Positions 53,591 to 63,031 are shown, counted from the stretch's first letter. The stretch is 64,000 nucleotides of DNA from Roseiarcus sp963761435 (GCA_963761435.1 CAVXHJ010000025.1:104791-168790), one strand, 5' to 3'. The notes: generated by a model from the letters alone, not told the origin. Translations and numbers: made by a program.

Positions 53591-54714
53591 GCGCCGCGCG
53601 GGGTCGGGCTCTTGGGGGAGGCCAGCAGTCCCCCGCCAGGAAGACCTATGCAATCGCGGTCATTCCCGGCGACGGCATTGGAACGGAAGTCGTCGAAGCG
53701 GGAGTTGAGGTTCTGAAGGCGCTGGCCGGGCGCGAAGGGACCTTCGCCCTACAATTCGATCATTTCCCGTGGGGCGGCGAATATTACAAAAAGCACGGGC
53801 GCATGATGCCCGAGGACGGCCGCGAGCAGATCCGCCATCACGACGCGATCCTGTTCGGTTCCGCCGGCCATCCCGACATTCCTGACCACATCACGCTCTG
53901 GGGCCTGCGTCTCGCCATCTGCCAGCCCTTCGACCAGTACGCCAACGTTCGGCCGACGCGCATCCTTCCCGGGATCACCTCGCCCTTGCGTCAGGTGTCC
54001 GGTCCGGAGCTCGACTGGGTGATCGTCCGCGAAAACTCCGAGGGCGAATATTCCGGTGTCGGGGGCCGCGTGCATCAGGGGCTCCCCGAAGAGGTCGCGA
54101 CTGACGTTTCGATCGCTACTCGCGCCGGGGTTACCCGGATCATGCGCTTCGCGTTCAAGTTGGCCGAGAGTCGCCCGCGAAAGTTGCTGACCGTTGTCAC
54201 CAAGTCGAACGCGCAGCGCCACGCCATGGTGATGTGGGATGAGATCGCCGCCGAAGTGGCGAAGGAGTTCGCTCATGTGACCTGGGACAAGATGCTGGTC
54301 GACGCGATGACGATGCGCATGACGCTGAAGCCGCAAACGCTCGATACGATCGTCGCGACGAACCTGCACGCCGACATTCTTTCCGATCTCGCGGCGGCGC
54401 TCGCCGGATCGCTCGGGATTGCGCCGACGGCCAACATCAATCCTGAGCGGAAGTTCCCCTCGATGTTCGAGCCGATCCACGGCTCGGCTTTCGACATCAT
54501 GGGCAAGGGCGTCGCCAACCCGGTCGGCACGTTCTGGTCGGCGTCGATGATGCTGGAGCATCTCGGCGAGAAACCCTCCGCCCGTCGCCTGATGAAGGCG
54601 ATCGAGCGTGTCACCGCCGATCGCGGCCTGCACACGCCCGATCTCGGCGGAACCGCCAACACCCGGCAAGTGACCGACGCCGTGATCCGGGCCATACAGG
54701 CCGAGAACGTTTGA
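53587..54714 (+). CDS. Tartrate dehydrogenase/decarboxylase-like beta-decarboxylating dehydrogenase
   Basis: A 375-residue member of the isocitrate/isopropylmalate dehydrogenase family. YAIAVIPGDGIGTEVVEAG at about 21-40, VIVRENSEGEYSGVGGR (NAD-dependent tartrate/D-malate type) at about 140, the catalytic Lys in VTKSNAQRHAM at about 205, and MFEPIHGSAFDIMGKG at about 295 are clear. It oxidises and often decarboxylates tartrate, D-malate or similar acids with NAD. It is the last gene of the arabinoside operon (ATGA overlap), unusual company. It may process an acid formed from the sugar or a co-occurring plant acid. Confidence 0.87.
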   Translation: MSAARGRALGGGQQSPARKTYAIAVIPGDGIGTEVVEAGVEVLKALAGREGTFALQFDHFPWGGEYYKKHGRMMPEDGREQIRHHDAILFGSAGHPDIPDHITLWGLRLAICQPFDQYANVRPTRILPGITSPLRQVSGPELDWVIVRENSEGEYSGVGGRVHQGLPEEVATDVSIATRAGVTRIMRFAFKLAESRPRKLLTVVTKSNAQRHAMVMWDEIAAEVAKEFAHVTWDKMLVDAMTMRMTLKPQTLDTIVATNLHADILSDLAAALAGSLGIAPTANINPERKFPSMFEPIHGSAFDIMGKGVANPVGTFWSASMMLEHLGEKPSARRLMKAIERVTADRGLHTPDLGGTANTRQVTDAVIRAIQAENV

Positions 54715-54840
54715 GCCTTGGCTGTGTCCGACCGATGGGACCGGCGAACGCGTCCGAACCTTCTTCGGGCGCGCTGCGGCGTCAGCGGGCTATCAGGGAT
54801 GGTGGGGGACGCAGTCCTGGCAAACGGGTCTCCGGCGGTC

Positions 54841-55019
54841 GAATTCCCTTGCTAGCAGGGAAAATACAGGGAATTTTCCTCGAAAACGCTCGTCGAGTGA
54901 TCGGAATCACTCGGGATTTTTCGGCGTCAAATCAATGGCTTGCCGATGAAATTCCCTGTGCTCGCGAACAGGGAATTTAGATCTGTCGAACAGGGAATAA
55001 AATCTGCGGGAACAGGGAT
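54841..55019. repeat. Cluster of CAGGGAA/TTCCCTG motifs
   Basis: At least five CAGGGAA-type copies, direct and inverted (54856, 54867, 54968, 54991, 55012 and the inverted GAATTCCCT at 54841 and AAATTCCCTG near 54950), spaced by 11-100 bp, with the inverted CGAGTGATCGGAATCACTCG at 54894-54913. This type of element recurs in intergenic DNA of Hyphomicrobiales. The gap 54715-55129 contains no gene I can support. Confidence 0.6.
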
Positions 55020-55129
55020 CGGCGGCAGCTCCGCAGGGATTTAGCCGCTGAAGCTGGATCGCAGGGCGACGCAGGCAGCTCGACGGCTCGCGATGACGAC
55101 GAGCTCTCGCGGGCGGCGCTCGCTATTGC

Positions 55130-55979
55130 TCATTCCTCGTCCTCGCTGTCAGCCCCATCGCTGTCGAAAGCAAGCAAGGTGAGCGCATAGCCGTTCTGTT
55201 GGCTTAGGGTCTGCATGACGAGAGGTCGATTGCCAGGCCGAGAGAGCCACTCCCGTGTGTCGGCCTCGAGGTGGGCGGAGAGTCCGAAGTCGTCGATGGG
55301 CGAGGCGAGATCGGCAAGACGCTGGCCGGTATAACACGACACGAATGGAAACTCGGGACCGCGATCGACGTAACGCACGGCGCCGTCGAGGCTGAAAACG
55401 AGGGCAGCCGGCTGCTTATGGAGTTGGACGTAACGACGCGCGCCCGCTTCACGGCTGACGCCGAGTGTATCCGACAGGGCCAGGACCTTGGCGAGGTCGG
55501 GGACGCCAAAGAGAAAGGGCCTGACGAGCTTGGGCGGCGCGAGGAGCTCGATCGCAAACCGGTTCGCCTCAATCTCTTGGGTCGCGCGCAGCAACTTCGG
55601 CAGAGGCTGGCGGCCGCCATCCCATTCCCAGATCTGTTCTTGAGCAGGCAAAGCCGTGCGAGGGATCATGCGGCCGATGCCAGGGATTGAGAAAATGGCC
55701 AAGCTCATGGGCGAGGGTGAATCGCCGCCTCGACGGATTGGAGCGGCCGTTGATGACGATCGAACCGACGTTCCGATCCGGCGTCGTCACAATAGCCCCC
55801 TCAAGCCCCTTGAGCGGCTCTTCCCGTATCTCAACGATGTCGAGGGCCTCGGCGATGTCGTAGACCGGGACTGGGCCGGCCTTATGCCGCAACTGGGAAT
55901 GGATCGCCGCGGCGAGGCGTTCCGGATTGGGCCCCGCCTCCTCGATCGTCATGCGGTCCAGGTTGAGGGCGACGCTCAA
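55130..55979 (-). pseudogene. ImmA/IrrE family metallo-endopeptidase, frame broken
   Basis: A zinc peptidase of the ImmA/IrrE family, which cleaves partner repressors. The first frame holds RRRFTLAHELGHFLNPWHRP with the HExxH motif. One extra base near 55612 shifts into the second frame, with ATQEIEANRFAIELLAPP (the third metal ligand Glu) and a C-terminal domain ending in an acidic tail. Corrected, it is about 282 residues. It overlaps the upstream XRE gene by 4 bp, the usual repressor-peptidase pair of mobile elements and stress loci. Confidence 0.82.
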
Positions 55980-56314
55980 CTGCCGCTCAAGTCGCTCTTC
56001 TTGCGACGCTTGAGCATCGTTCGCATCATGTCGTCGAGAAGTGCGAGATCATCTGGATTGAGGTCGCCGGCCTGTCGAAACATCCGTCCAATCTTGCCGG
56101 CGTCTTCGGCCAGCGGATCCTCGCCGACCATCGCCGCCAGCGACACCCCGAAATGATCGGCGAGCCTGCTGACTAGCGCCATCGAGGGGTTGTCTGCCCG
56201 CCCCTTCTCGAGCTCCCAAATATGCGCCTTCGAGACGCCGACCGCGTCGGCGACCTCCTGGAGCGACTGGCCCTTGGCGAGGCGAAGGTGAGTGAGACGG
56301 AAGCCGAGGCTCAT
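55976..56314 (-). CDS. XRE family helix-turn-helix regulator
   Basis: A 112-residue Cro/C1-type regulator. The helix-turn-helix LRLAKGQSLQEVADAVGVSK, then HIWELEKGRADNPS, is at about residues 9-43; a helical tail of 50 residues follows. It is the likely substrate or partner of the ImmA-like peptidase downstream. The pair could be a mobile-element repressor switch or a stress-responsive module. Confidence 0.9.
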   Translation of the reverse strand: MSLGFRLTHLRLAKGQSLQEVADAVGVSKAHIWELEKGRADNPSMALVSRLADHFGVSLAAMVGEDPLAEDAGKIGRMFRQAGDLNPDDLALLDDMMRTMLKRRKKSDLSGS

Positions 56315-56443
56315 ATGGTTTTCGGACCTCAGGAGGGTCGTTCGGTAGGTCTGACGATACTATACGGTCTGGGTTGACGGCAAGCGCGTTTTTGTGGTCT
56401 TACGGAAACGTTCACTTCCTCCAAATTCGGAGTCCGCCAGCCC

Positions 56444-57918
56444 ATGCCCATCCGCGCCCTTGAAACCTTGCCCACTGATCGATTGCGGCCTTGGCCGCGC
56501 AACGCGCGTATCCATTCGCGAAAGCAGATCCGACAGATCGCCGAAAGCATCCGCCGCTTCGGCTTCACCAATCCGGTGTTGATCGACGGCGACAGCCGGA
56601 TCCTCGCCGGACACGGCCGCGTCGAGGCCGCGCGCGAGCTCGGCATGGACGACCGTGCCCTGCCTTCGGATCGACCACATGTCAGCAGCGGAAAAGCGGG
56701 CCTATGTGCTGGCCGACAACAAGCTCGCCCTCAACGCCGGCTGGGACGAAGAGCTTCTGGCCCTTGAGCTCAAGGAGCTGATGGAGGCGGACATCGATTT
56801 CGACGTCGGCGTCACCGGGTTCTCGATCGCCGAGATCGATCGGACTGATCGAAGGGCTTGCGCCGGAGGAGGCGGGCGATCCGGCCGACGATCGGCTCCC
56901 CGATCCGGAGTGCGTCCCTCGCCGTTGCCGGCAGGGCGATATCTGGCGGCTCGGGCCGCATCGGCTGATCTGCGGCGACGCGCTGGACTCGCGGGATGGT
57001 CGCCGCTCTCATGGACGGCGAAAAGGCCGAGATGGTCTTCACCGACCCGCCCTACAATGTCGCGATCGAGGGCAACGTCAGCGGACTCGGCAAGATCCGT
57101 CATCGCGAATTCGCTATGGCGTCGGGCGAAATGACGCAGGCCGAGTTCACGGCATTCCTGTCAGCTCGGCCTTCGCCAATCTCGTCGCGCTTCAGCCTCG
57201 ACGGCTCGATCCATTTCGTCTGCATGGACTGGCGGCATATGGGCGAGATGCTGGCGGCGGGCGAGGCGAACTTTGCCGAGCTGAAGAACCTGATCGTCTG
57301 GGCCAAGGACAATGGCGGCATGGGGGCCTTCTATCGCTCGCGTCACGAGCTGATCTTCGCGTTCAAGAACGGCTCGGCTCCGCACATCAACAGCTTCGAG
57401 CTTGGTCAGCACGGGCGCTATCGAACCAACGTCTGGGAGTATCGGGGCGTCAACACTTTCAAGGCCGGCCGCCTGGACGAGCTTGCGCTGCATCCGACGG
57501 TCAAGCCGGTGGCGATGATCGCCGACGCGATCAAGGACGTGTCGCGGCGCGGCGGCGATCGTGCTCGATCTTTTCGGCGGTTCCGGCTCGACGCTTGATC
57601 GCCGCTCACAAGACCGGCCGCCGCGGGCGGATGTGCGAGCTTGATCCCATCTATTGCGACCGCATCCTTCGGCGCTGGGAGGCGTTCGCCAAGGACGACG
57701 CCGAACGCGTCGCCTGTGGTTGGGCCGCGCGCGCGATAGACCGTGAGGACGGAGACCGGTCGGGAGATTGCCGAAGCGCCGATCCAGACGAATTTTTACA
57801 GGCGCCGGAGGCCACGCCAGGCCGGCGCGGGACTGGGCCGCGTGGGCCTCAAACGGCCCAAGCGAGGGGCTCTGCCCGGCCTTCCCCGCGCGGCCGGCTG
57901 CGTTCTGCAGAAGGATGA
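56444..57918 (+). pseudogene. ParB-domain DNA methyltransferase, frame broken several times
   Basis: A ParB-like N-terminus (RALETLPTDRLRPWPRNARI, then ILAGHGRVEAARELGMD) fused to a DNA methylase (TDPPYNVAIEGNV with catalytic DPPY; VLDLFGGSGSTL as SAM motif), typical of phage and genomic-island adenine methylases. The protein is spread over many frames: +1 changes near 56649, 56841, 56990, 57555 and 57597, plus a -1/+1 pair near 57161-57190. The end is uncertain; 57918 is the stop of the last matching frame. It is followed by a DUF5681 gene, as in many mobile regions of Hyphomicrobiales. Confidence 0.8.
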
Positions 57919-57925
57919 CAGGCCG

Positions 57926-58660
57926 ATGGCAAACGACCGCCAATTCCGCCTGAAGCCGCCGCCCAATCCGGAACAGCCAATCTATGAAATTGGTTACCGC
58001 AAACCACCGGCGGGCACTCAGTTCAAGCCCGGCCGGTCAGGCAACCCAAGGGGCCGCCCAAAGGGAGCCAGCAATAAGGTTCCTGCACTCAACGAAGAGC
58101 GGCTCAAGGCCATTGTCCTCGAAGAGGCCTATCGTACTATAAAGGTCGGTGAGGGAAGGCGGCAGGTCACGATTCCGATGGCCAAGGCGGTTGTGCGCGC
58201 GCTTGCGGTCAACGCAGCCCGCGGCCAGCTTCGATCCCAGCAACTATTCGCCGCTCTGCTTTCTCAAACAGAACGCGCCAACAAGGCGCTCGCCGACAAA
58301 TGGCTCGACACCGCACTCGAATATAAAATCCAATGGGATCGAGAGCTGGATCGCCGGGCACGCCTCGGAATCTCGGGGCCAGAGCCGCTTCCTCACCCGG
58401 ACGACGTCATCATCGATATGAGCACGGGGCGAGCAAAGATCTGCGGGCCAGCGACGAAAGAAGAGAAGGTCGAATGGGATCGCCTAGTCGGTCTACTGGA
58501 GCAAGGCGATCGGGTGATCGAGGAACTCACCGACGACCTCAACAGATCCAGGTCCAAGAGCAGACGGCAGGCGATTGCAGACGAAATCGAGGAATTTAAG
58601 CAGGCGCGCGCCAAGCTTGTCGGCGTGATTGGCGAGCCGAAGCGACGCGGCGGTCGTTGA
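57926..58660 (+). CDS. DUF5681 domain-containing protein
   Basis: A 244-residue protein. The N-terminal DUF5681 block YRKPPAGTQFKPGRSGNPRG (about 25-44) is a basic, DNA- or protein-binding-like segment; a helical charged remainder follows. The domain is common beside phage-like methylases and terminase genes. MANDRQFRLKPPPNPEQPIY is chosen as start; the frame is open upstream to 57743 and might join the methylase end if another base is extra. Confidence 0.88.
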   Translation: MANDRQFRLKPPPNPEQPIYEIGYRKPPAGTQFKPGRSGNPRGRPKGASNKVPALNEERLKAIVLEEAYRTIKVGEGRRQVTIPMAKAVVRALAVNAARGQLRSQQLFAALLSQTERANKALADKWLDTALEYKIQWDRELDRRARLGISGPEPLPHPDDVIIDMSTGRAKICGPATKEEKVEWDRLVGLLEQGDRVIEELTDDLNRSRSKSRRQAIADEIEEFKQARAKLVGVIGEPKRRGGR

Positions 58661-59132
58661 AGGGGGAAGCTCGGAAAGTTCAGTAGCGCCTTTGCCTTAG
58701 AACGGAAGCGATCATGTGCTTGTTCGCCGATTGGTGCGGAAGGAAGCGGACCAAGGATTAGCAGAGGCACTTGACGTCCGCTAAGAAGAACAGAGCGCGA
58801 ATCGATCCGGGATCGTCCTGCCGAAACTATGCGTTCCCCCGCAAGCGCGCCGACCGCATCGCTGACGACGTCGCCCGCCTCGGCTAAGAGGGCGCAGCCG
58901 TTGCGAACGGTATTGCCACGAAATGCCAAGGCTCGCTCGGGCGATCTCGTGGAGATATTGGCCTTCCAGCTAGCGGCTGGAGAGGCGTCCTTTTGCTTGA
59001 TGTGACGGTGCCGCCAAAACCCTGCTTCGCGTCGACCGTATCTTGCGTGGTCGGAGATTTCCGAATCCAAGAGCCCTCAAGCCGGGCACAGCGCCGCCTT
59101 GCAACCATCCGCACATCTGGTAGTCTGGATAT
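58661..59132. other. Gap with no recognisable gene
   Basis: About 470 bp between the DUF5681 gene and arsR. I see no protein family, RNA gene or clear repeat. By eye it is less G+C-rich than the sequence before it. The last 40 bp carry the arsR promoter region (TAGTCTGGATATATGGATGA around the start codon). Confidence 0.5.
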
Positions 59133-59489
59133 ATGGATGATACAGAGGTGATGGCCGCTCTGGCGGCGCTTGCTCAATCGACTAGGCTGCAGACCTTTAG
59201 GCTGCTTATTGCTCGCGAGCCCGGGGGCATTCCGGCTGGCGAGTTGGCGCGCTTAGTTGAGGTCCCCCAGAATACCATGTCTGCCCATCTCGCCATTCTC
59301 GCTCGCGCGAAATTGATTGTCGGCGAACGGCGAAGCAGATCGATCATCTATCGCGCCAAGCTCGATGGGTTCCGTGAGGTGATGGTGTTTCTGCTGAAGG
59401 ACTGCTGTGGCGGACGCCCCGACTTGTGTGCGCCGCTTATCGCCGACCTAGCCCCTTGCTGCCCGCCTAAGGAGGGTGCTCATGGCTGA
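59133..59489 (+). CDS. arsR: ArsR family metalloregulator of the arsenic operon
   Basis: A 118-residue ArsR/SmtB repressor. The winged helix (LAALAQSTRLQTFRLLIARE, then LARLVEVPQNTMSAHLAILA) is complete. Cysteines cluster at the C-terminus (KDCCGGRPDLCAPL and LAPCC), suitable for As(III) binding in the manner of the ArsR subtypes with C-terminal sites. An ATG six codons downstream (after GAGGTG) is an alternative start. It overlaps the next gene by 8 bp and heads the operon. Confidence 0.93.
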   Translation: MDDTEVMAALAALAQSTRLQTFRLLIAREPGGIPAGELARLVEVPQNTMSAHLAILARAKLIVGERRSRSIIYRAKLDGFREVMVFLLKDCCGGRPDLCAPLIADLAPCCPPKEGAHG

Positions 59490-60009
59490 ACAAATCTTCA
59501 ATGTCTTGTTCCTGTGCACCGGCAACAGCGCGCGCTCGATCCTCGCCGAAAGCATCCTGCGGAAGGAAGCACGGGGGCGCTTCCGCGCCTACTCCGCGGG
59601 AAGCCATCCCAAGGGGGCCGTCAATCCGTTCGCTCTGAAGGTCCTTGCGAGCCTCGAATACCCGACCGAGGGCTTGCGATCGAAAAGCTGGGACGAGTTT
59701 GCGGCGTCCGGCGCTCCGATCATGGATTTCGTCTTCACGGTCTGCGACACGGCGGCCGCTGAAACGTGCCCGGTATGGCCGGGACAGCCGATGACGGCGC
59801 ACTGGGGCATTGAAGACCCCGCCGCTGTCGACGGAACCGATATTCAGAAAGAGGCCGCTTTCGTATTGGCGGCGCGGTATCTGAGGAATCGGATCACCAT
59901 TTTCGCCAGCCTGCCCCTCAAGAGCCTCGACAAGCTGTCGTTGAACGCGAAGCTGCGCGAGATCGGCGCCCTCGACGGCGCGACGAAGCCGCGGCCTGAG
60001 GTTGCGTGA
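59482..60009 (+). CDS. arsC: Arsenate reductase, thioredoxin-dependent LMW-phosphatase type
   Basis: A 175-residue low-molecular-weight tyrosine-phosphatase-like ArsC. The P-loop NVLFLCTGNSARSILAES (Cys-x5-Arg) is at residues 8-25, and CDTAAAETCPVWPG gives the two further Cys of the relay at about 90 and 98. It reduces As(V) to As(III) with thioredoxin. GGAGGG lies before the ATG. It is followed by a second, unrelated arsenate reductase. Confidence 0.9.
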   Translation: MAEQIFNVLFLCTGNSARSILAESILRKEARGRFRAYSAGSHPKGAVNPFALKVLASLEYPTEGLRSKSWDEFAASGAPIMDFVFTVCDTAAAETCPVWPGQPMTAHWGIEDPAAVDGTDIQKEAAFVLAARYLRNRITIFASLPLKSLDKLSLNAKLREIGALDGATKPRPEVA

Positions 60010-60434
60010 TGGACGTGATCATCTATCACAATCCGGGCTGCGAGACGTCGCGCAACGTGCTCGCGATGATCCGCAATTCCGGGGTCGAACCGCACATCAT
60101 CGAATATCTGAAATGCCCGCCGACGCGGCTACTCCTGACGCAATTGCTGGATCGCGCCGGCCTGACTGTGCGCCAGATCTTGCGCGAAAAAGGCGCGCCC
60201 TATCACGAACTCGGCCTCGGCGATCCGTCGCTCTCTGACGATGCGCTGCTGGACGCGATCGGCGCGCACCCGATCCTCATGAACCGGCCGCTCGTCGTCA
60301 CGCCGAAAGGCGTGCACCTGTGTCGCCCTTCCGAAAGGGTCCTCGATTTGCTGCCCCCGCAACGCGGGGAATTCATCAAGGAAGATGGCGAACGGGTGAT
60401 CGATGGCGCTGGGCGGCGCGTGGCGAGCGCGTGA
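60009..60434 (+). CDS. arsC: Arsenate reductase, glutaredoxin-dependent type
   Basis: A 141-residue ArsC of the Spx/thioredoxin-like family. The N-terminal IIYHNPGCETSRNVLAMIRN carries the catalytic Cys of NPGCETSRN (about residue 11); the arginines of the LMNRPLVVTPKG segment bind arsenate. It uses glutathione and glutaredoxin. The ATG overlaps the previous stop by one base; a GTG one codon upstream is also possible. It overlaps the aquaporin start by 4 bp (GTGA). Confidence 0.93.
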   Translation: MDVIIYHNPGCETSRNVLAMIRNSGVEPHIIEYLKCPPTRLLLTQLLDRAGLTVRQILREKGAPYHELGLGDPSLSDDALLDAIGAHPILMNRPLVVTPKGVHLCRPSERVLDLLPPQRGEFIKEDGERVIDGAGRRVASA

Positions 60435-61129
60435 CATTTCCTCTGGCCAAACGCTTGGCGGCCGAGTGCCTCGGAACGGGGCTTCTCGTGACCACAGTCG
60501 TCGGCTCCGGGATCATGGGCGAGCGGCTCGCGGGCGGCAACGTTGCGCTTGCCTTGCTTGGGAACACCCTGCCGACCGGCGCGATCCTGGTGGTGCTGAT
60601 CCTCGCCCTCGGGCCCATCTCGGGCGCGCATTTCAATCCGGCCGTGTCTCTCGTGATGAGCCTGCGCAGAGACCATCCGTGGCGGGAATTCTTCCCCTAT
60701 GGCTCCGCGCAGATCGTGGGCGGCTGCATCGGAACTCTCGTGGCGCACGGGATGTTCGAGCTGCCGTTGCTCGAGCTTGCTGTGAAGGCGCGCACCGGCC
60801 CGGCGCAATGGTTCGCGGAGTTTGTCGCCACCTTCGGATTGATCGTCACCATTCTCGCCGTGTCGCGTTTCAAGAGCGAGGCGATTCCGGTTGCGGTGGG
60901 CCTCTACATAACAGCCGCATACTGGTTCACGGCGTCGACGTCCTTCGCCAACCCGGCCGTCACGATCGCCCGCGCGTTGACAAACAGCTTTTCTGGAATC
61001 GCGCCGACCGACGTTCCGATGTTCATCGTCGCGCAGCTCATTGGCGCGTTGGCGGGGCTCGGCGTCATGAGCTGGTTTTTTGCCCCGTCGATTGTTCCCA
61101 AACATCTGACGGCGGTGGAGCGGACCTGA
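60431..61129 (+). CDS. MIP-family aquaglyceroporin of arsenic operon (AqpS-like)
   Basis: A 232-residue membrane channel with six segments and two NPA boxes (GAHFNPAVSLVMSLRRDHP and SFANPAVTIARALTNS). In Sinorhizobium and relatives AqpS in ars operons lets As(III) flow out down its gradient after arsenate reduction. No arsB or acr3 pump is in the window, so this channel would be the export route. The start is a GTG; the frame is open to 60320 inside arsC but similarity starts here. Confidence 0.92.
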   Translation: MTFPLAKRLAAECLGTGLLVTTVVGSGIMGERLAGGNVALALLGNTLPTGAILVVLILALGPISGAHFNPAVSLVMSLRRDHPWREFFPYGSAQIVGGCIGTLVAHGMFELPLLELAVKARTGPAQWFAEFVATFGLIVTILAVSRFKSEAIPVAVGLYITAAYWFTASTSFANPAVTIARALTNSFSGIAPTDVPMFIVAQLIGALAGLGVMSWFFAPSIVPKHLTAVERT

Positions 61130-61500
61130 TGCGCTGGGCGATTTGGTCGGCATCAGCGCTCTTCCTGGCGACTATCTCTTTTGCCGCCGGCAGGTTCTCT
61201 AGTTTCCACCCGCTTCCAGCGATTGTTGCGACCCTGCCGGGCGATGAATCCGAGTTTGGCCGGGAATTCGATGGCCGTATTCGCGAGCGTTTTGTGATCG
61301 GGTCGAGCGAAGACAAGCTAGTCGATTTCCTCATAAATGAAGGCTTTTCCCCTGATTGGCGGCGTCGCGACAATCCTAACGAGAGCTTCTTCGCTCAGAG
61401 CGGGCTGATGTGCACGAAGATCGTGCGTGTGCTCTGGCGAGCCGATCCGGCGGGCATTCTTACCCAGGTGGGGGGTTCATACCAAAGTCAGTGCATTTGA
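61129..61500 (+). CDS. Small exported or membrane-anchored protein of unknown function
   Basis: A 123-residue protein. A hydrophobic N-terminus (WAIWSASALFLATISFAAG) acts as signal or anchor, then a soluble 100-residue domain with SSEDKLVDFLINEGFSPDW and two Cys (MCTKIV, YQSQCI at the end). I do not recognise the family. It starts on a 1-bp overlap with the aquaporin stop (TGATG), so it is part of the operon and may act in arsenic handling at the envelope. Confidence 0.75.
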   Translation: MRWAIWSASALFLATISFAAGRFSSFHPLPAIVATLPGDESEFGREFDGRIRERFVIGSSEDKLVDFLINEGFSPDWRRRDNPNESFFAQSGLMCTKIVRVLWRADPAGILTQVGGSYQSQCI

Positions 61501-61573
61501 GGGCGTAAAGCCGAAGCCCTGTCCGCACCATTTCTGCCCGAGCGAGGTCGTTTGCCAACCAAAGGAGCTAAAC

Positions 61574-63031
61574 GTGCATCTCCTCATCATTGGCGGCAGC
61601 GACGCCGGAATAAGCGCCGCGCTCCGCGCCCAGGAATTGGAGCCCGGCGCCGAAATCACCGTGCTTGTTGCAGACGACTACCCCAACTTCAGCATTTGCG
61701 GCCTGCCTTATTTTCTCAGTGGCGAAACACCCGACTGGCGCGCTCTCGCTCACCGCACCGAATTCCCGGGCCTAAACATTCTGCGACGACATTTGGTTCA
61801 GCGGATCGACGCCTCCGACAAAGCCCTCTCGATTGCGCACGCCGGAACAAAGTTCACGATGCGCTATGACTGCTTGGTCATCGCGACCGGCGCCAAGCCG
61901 GTGAGGCCCGATCTTCCCGGAAGCAAACTCGAGGGCGTGTTTCTGCTGCATACGATGGATGACAGTTTCGCGGTCCATCGATACTTGACCGAACGAAATC
62001 CCCGATCGGCGGTCATCGTCGGTGCGGGCTACATCGGGCTTGAGATGGCCGATGCTCTGACCCAGCGCGGTCTCGAAGTTACGCTTCTTTGCAGAGGGGA
62101 CACGGTGCTGCCGACAGTCGACCCGGCGCTCGGCCGCTTGGTCCAAGAGGAGTTGCAACGCCATGGGGTTCGCGTTCTGACCGGCGTCAGTGCGGCGGAG
62201 ATAAACCAAACTGCAACTGAACGCCCGTCACGGTTGTCAACTGTGAACTCCGCCGGGGCCAGGCACGAAGCGGATCTCGTACTTCTTGCGGTCGGCGCCC
62301 GCCCCGACAGCGAACTCGCCGGACACGCCGGAGTGAAGCTGGGCGCTGGCGGCGCAATCGTCGTCACGAGACAGATGCGCACGAACTTGGCGGATGTTTT
62401 TGCTGCGGGCGATTGCGTCGAGACTTACCATCGTCTGCTCGATGCGCCGACCTACATCTCCTTGGGAACGATCGCGCACAAACAGGGCCGGGTCGCGGGC
62501 GAGAATGCGGTCGGCGGCGATCGAAGGTTCGCGGGTGCCCTCGGAACACAAAGCCTAAAGGTGTTCGACCTGGCGATCGCGCGTACCGGCCTCAACGAAC
62601 GAGACGCGCGCACTGCAAGCTTCGATCCGGTGACCGTGGGTTCGGAGGTCAACGACCATAAGGCCTATTACCCCGGTGCGGTGCCGCTCCGCATTCACCT
62701 GACAGGCGATCGGCGAACTGGACGGTTGCTGGGCGGCCAAATCTTAGGGAACCGAAGGGCCGAGATATCCAAGCGCATCGATATTGTCGCGACAGCCCTC
62801 TTCCAAGAGGCGAGCGTCGAATATCTCAACGATCTCGATCTTAGCTACACTCCGCCGTTCAGCAGCCCCTGGGACCCCGTGCAGATGGCGGCCCAGGCAT
62901 GGTGCGCACAACTGTCTCAGCTCCTCGGCGCACGTGGGAACTCACCCGGCTCGAGTCCTGCCTTACTGGCATCGGCGACGGCCCTTGGGGAGAGCAATCA
63001 TCAACTGAATCTAAGGGAGGATAACCAATGA
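61574..63031 (+). CDS. FAD-dependent oxidoreductase, CoA-disulfide reductase/NADH oxidase-like
   Basis: A 485-residue pyridine-nucleotide disulfide oxidoreductase. The FAD motif IIGGSDAGISAAL is at residues 5-17; the single active Cys42 in NFSICGLPYFLSGE is the CoA-disulfide-reductase pattern. The NAD motif VIVGAGYIGLEMADAL is at about 160, and DVFAAGDCVETYHRL at about 285. A dimerisation domain follows. It has no rhodanese domain. GGAGCTAAAC before the GTG start is a good ribosome site. It overlaps the pstS-like gene by 4 bp. A role in redox supply for arsenic reduction is inferred from context only. Confidence 0.88.
   Translation: MHLLIIGGSDAGISAALRAQELEPGAEITVLVADDYPNFSICGLPYFLSGETPDWRALAHRTEFPGLNILRRHLVQRIDASDKALSIAHAGTKFTMRYDCLVIATGAKPVRPDLPGSKLEGVFLLHTMDDSFAVHRYLTERNPRSAVIVGAGYIGLEMADALTQRGLEVTLLCRGDTVLPTVDPALGRLVQEELQRHGVRVLTGVSAAEINQTATERPSRLSTVNSAGARHEADLVLLAVGARPDSELAGHAGVKLGAGGAIVVTRQMRTNLADVFAAGDCVETYHRLLDAPTYISLGTIAHKQGRVAGENAVGGDRRFAGALGTQSLKVFDLAIARTGLNERDARTASFDPVTVGSEVNDHKAYYPGAVPLRIHLTGDRRTGRLLGGQILGNRRAEISKRIDIVATALFQEASVEYLNDLDLSYTPPFSSPWDPVQMAAQAWCAQLSQLLGARGNSPGSSPALLASATALGESNHQLNLREDNQ

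Noticed and set aside
54711..54980. An 89-residue open frame after the dehydrogenase gene
   Set aside because: It overlaps the CAGGGAA repeat cluster and has no conserved features.
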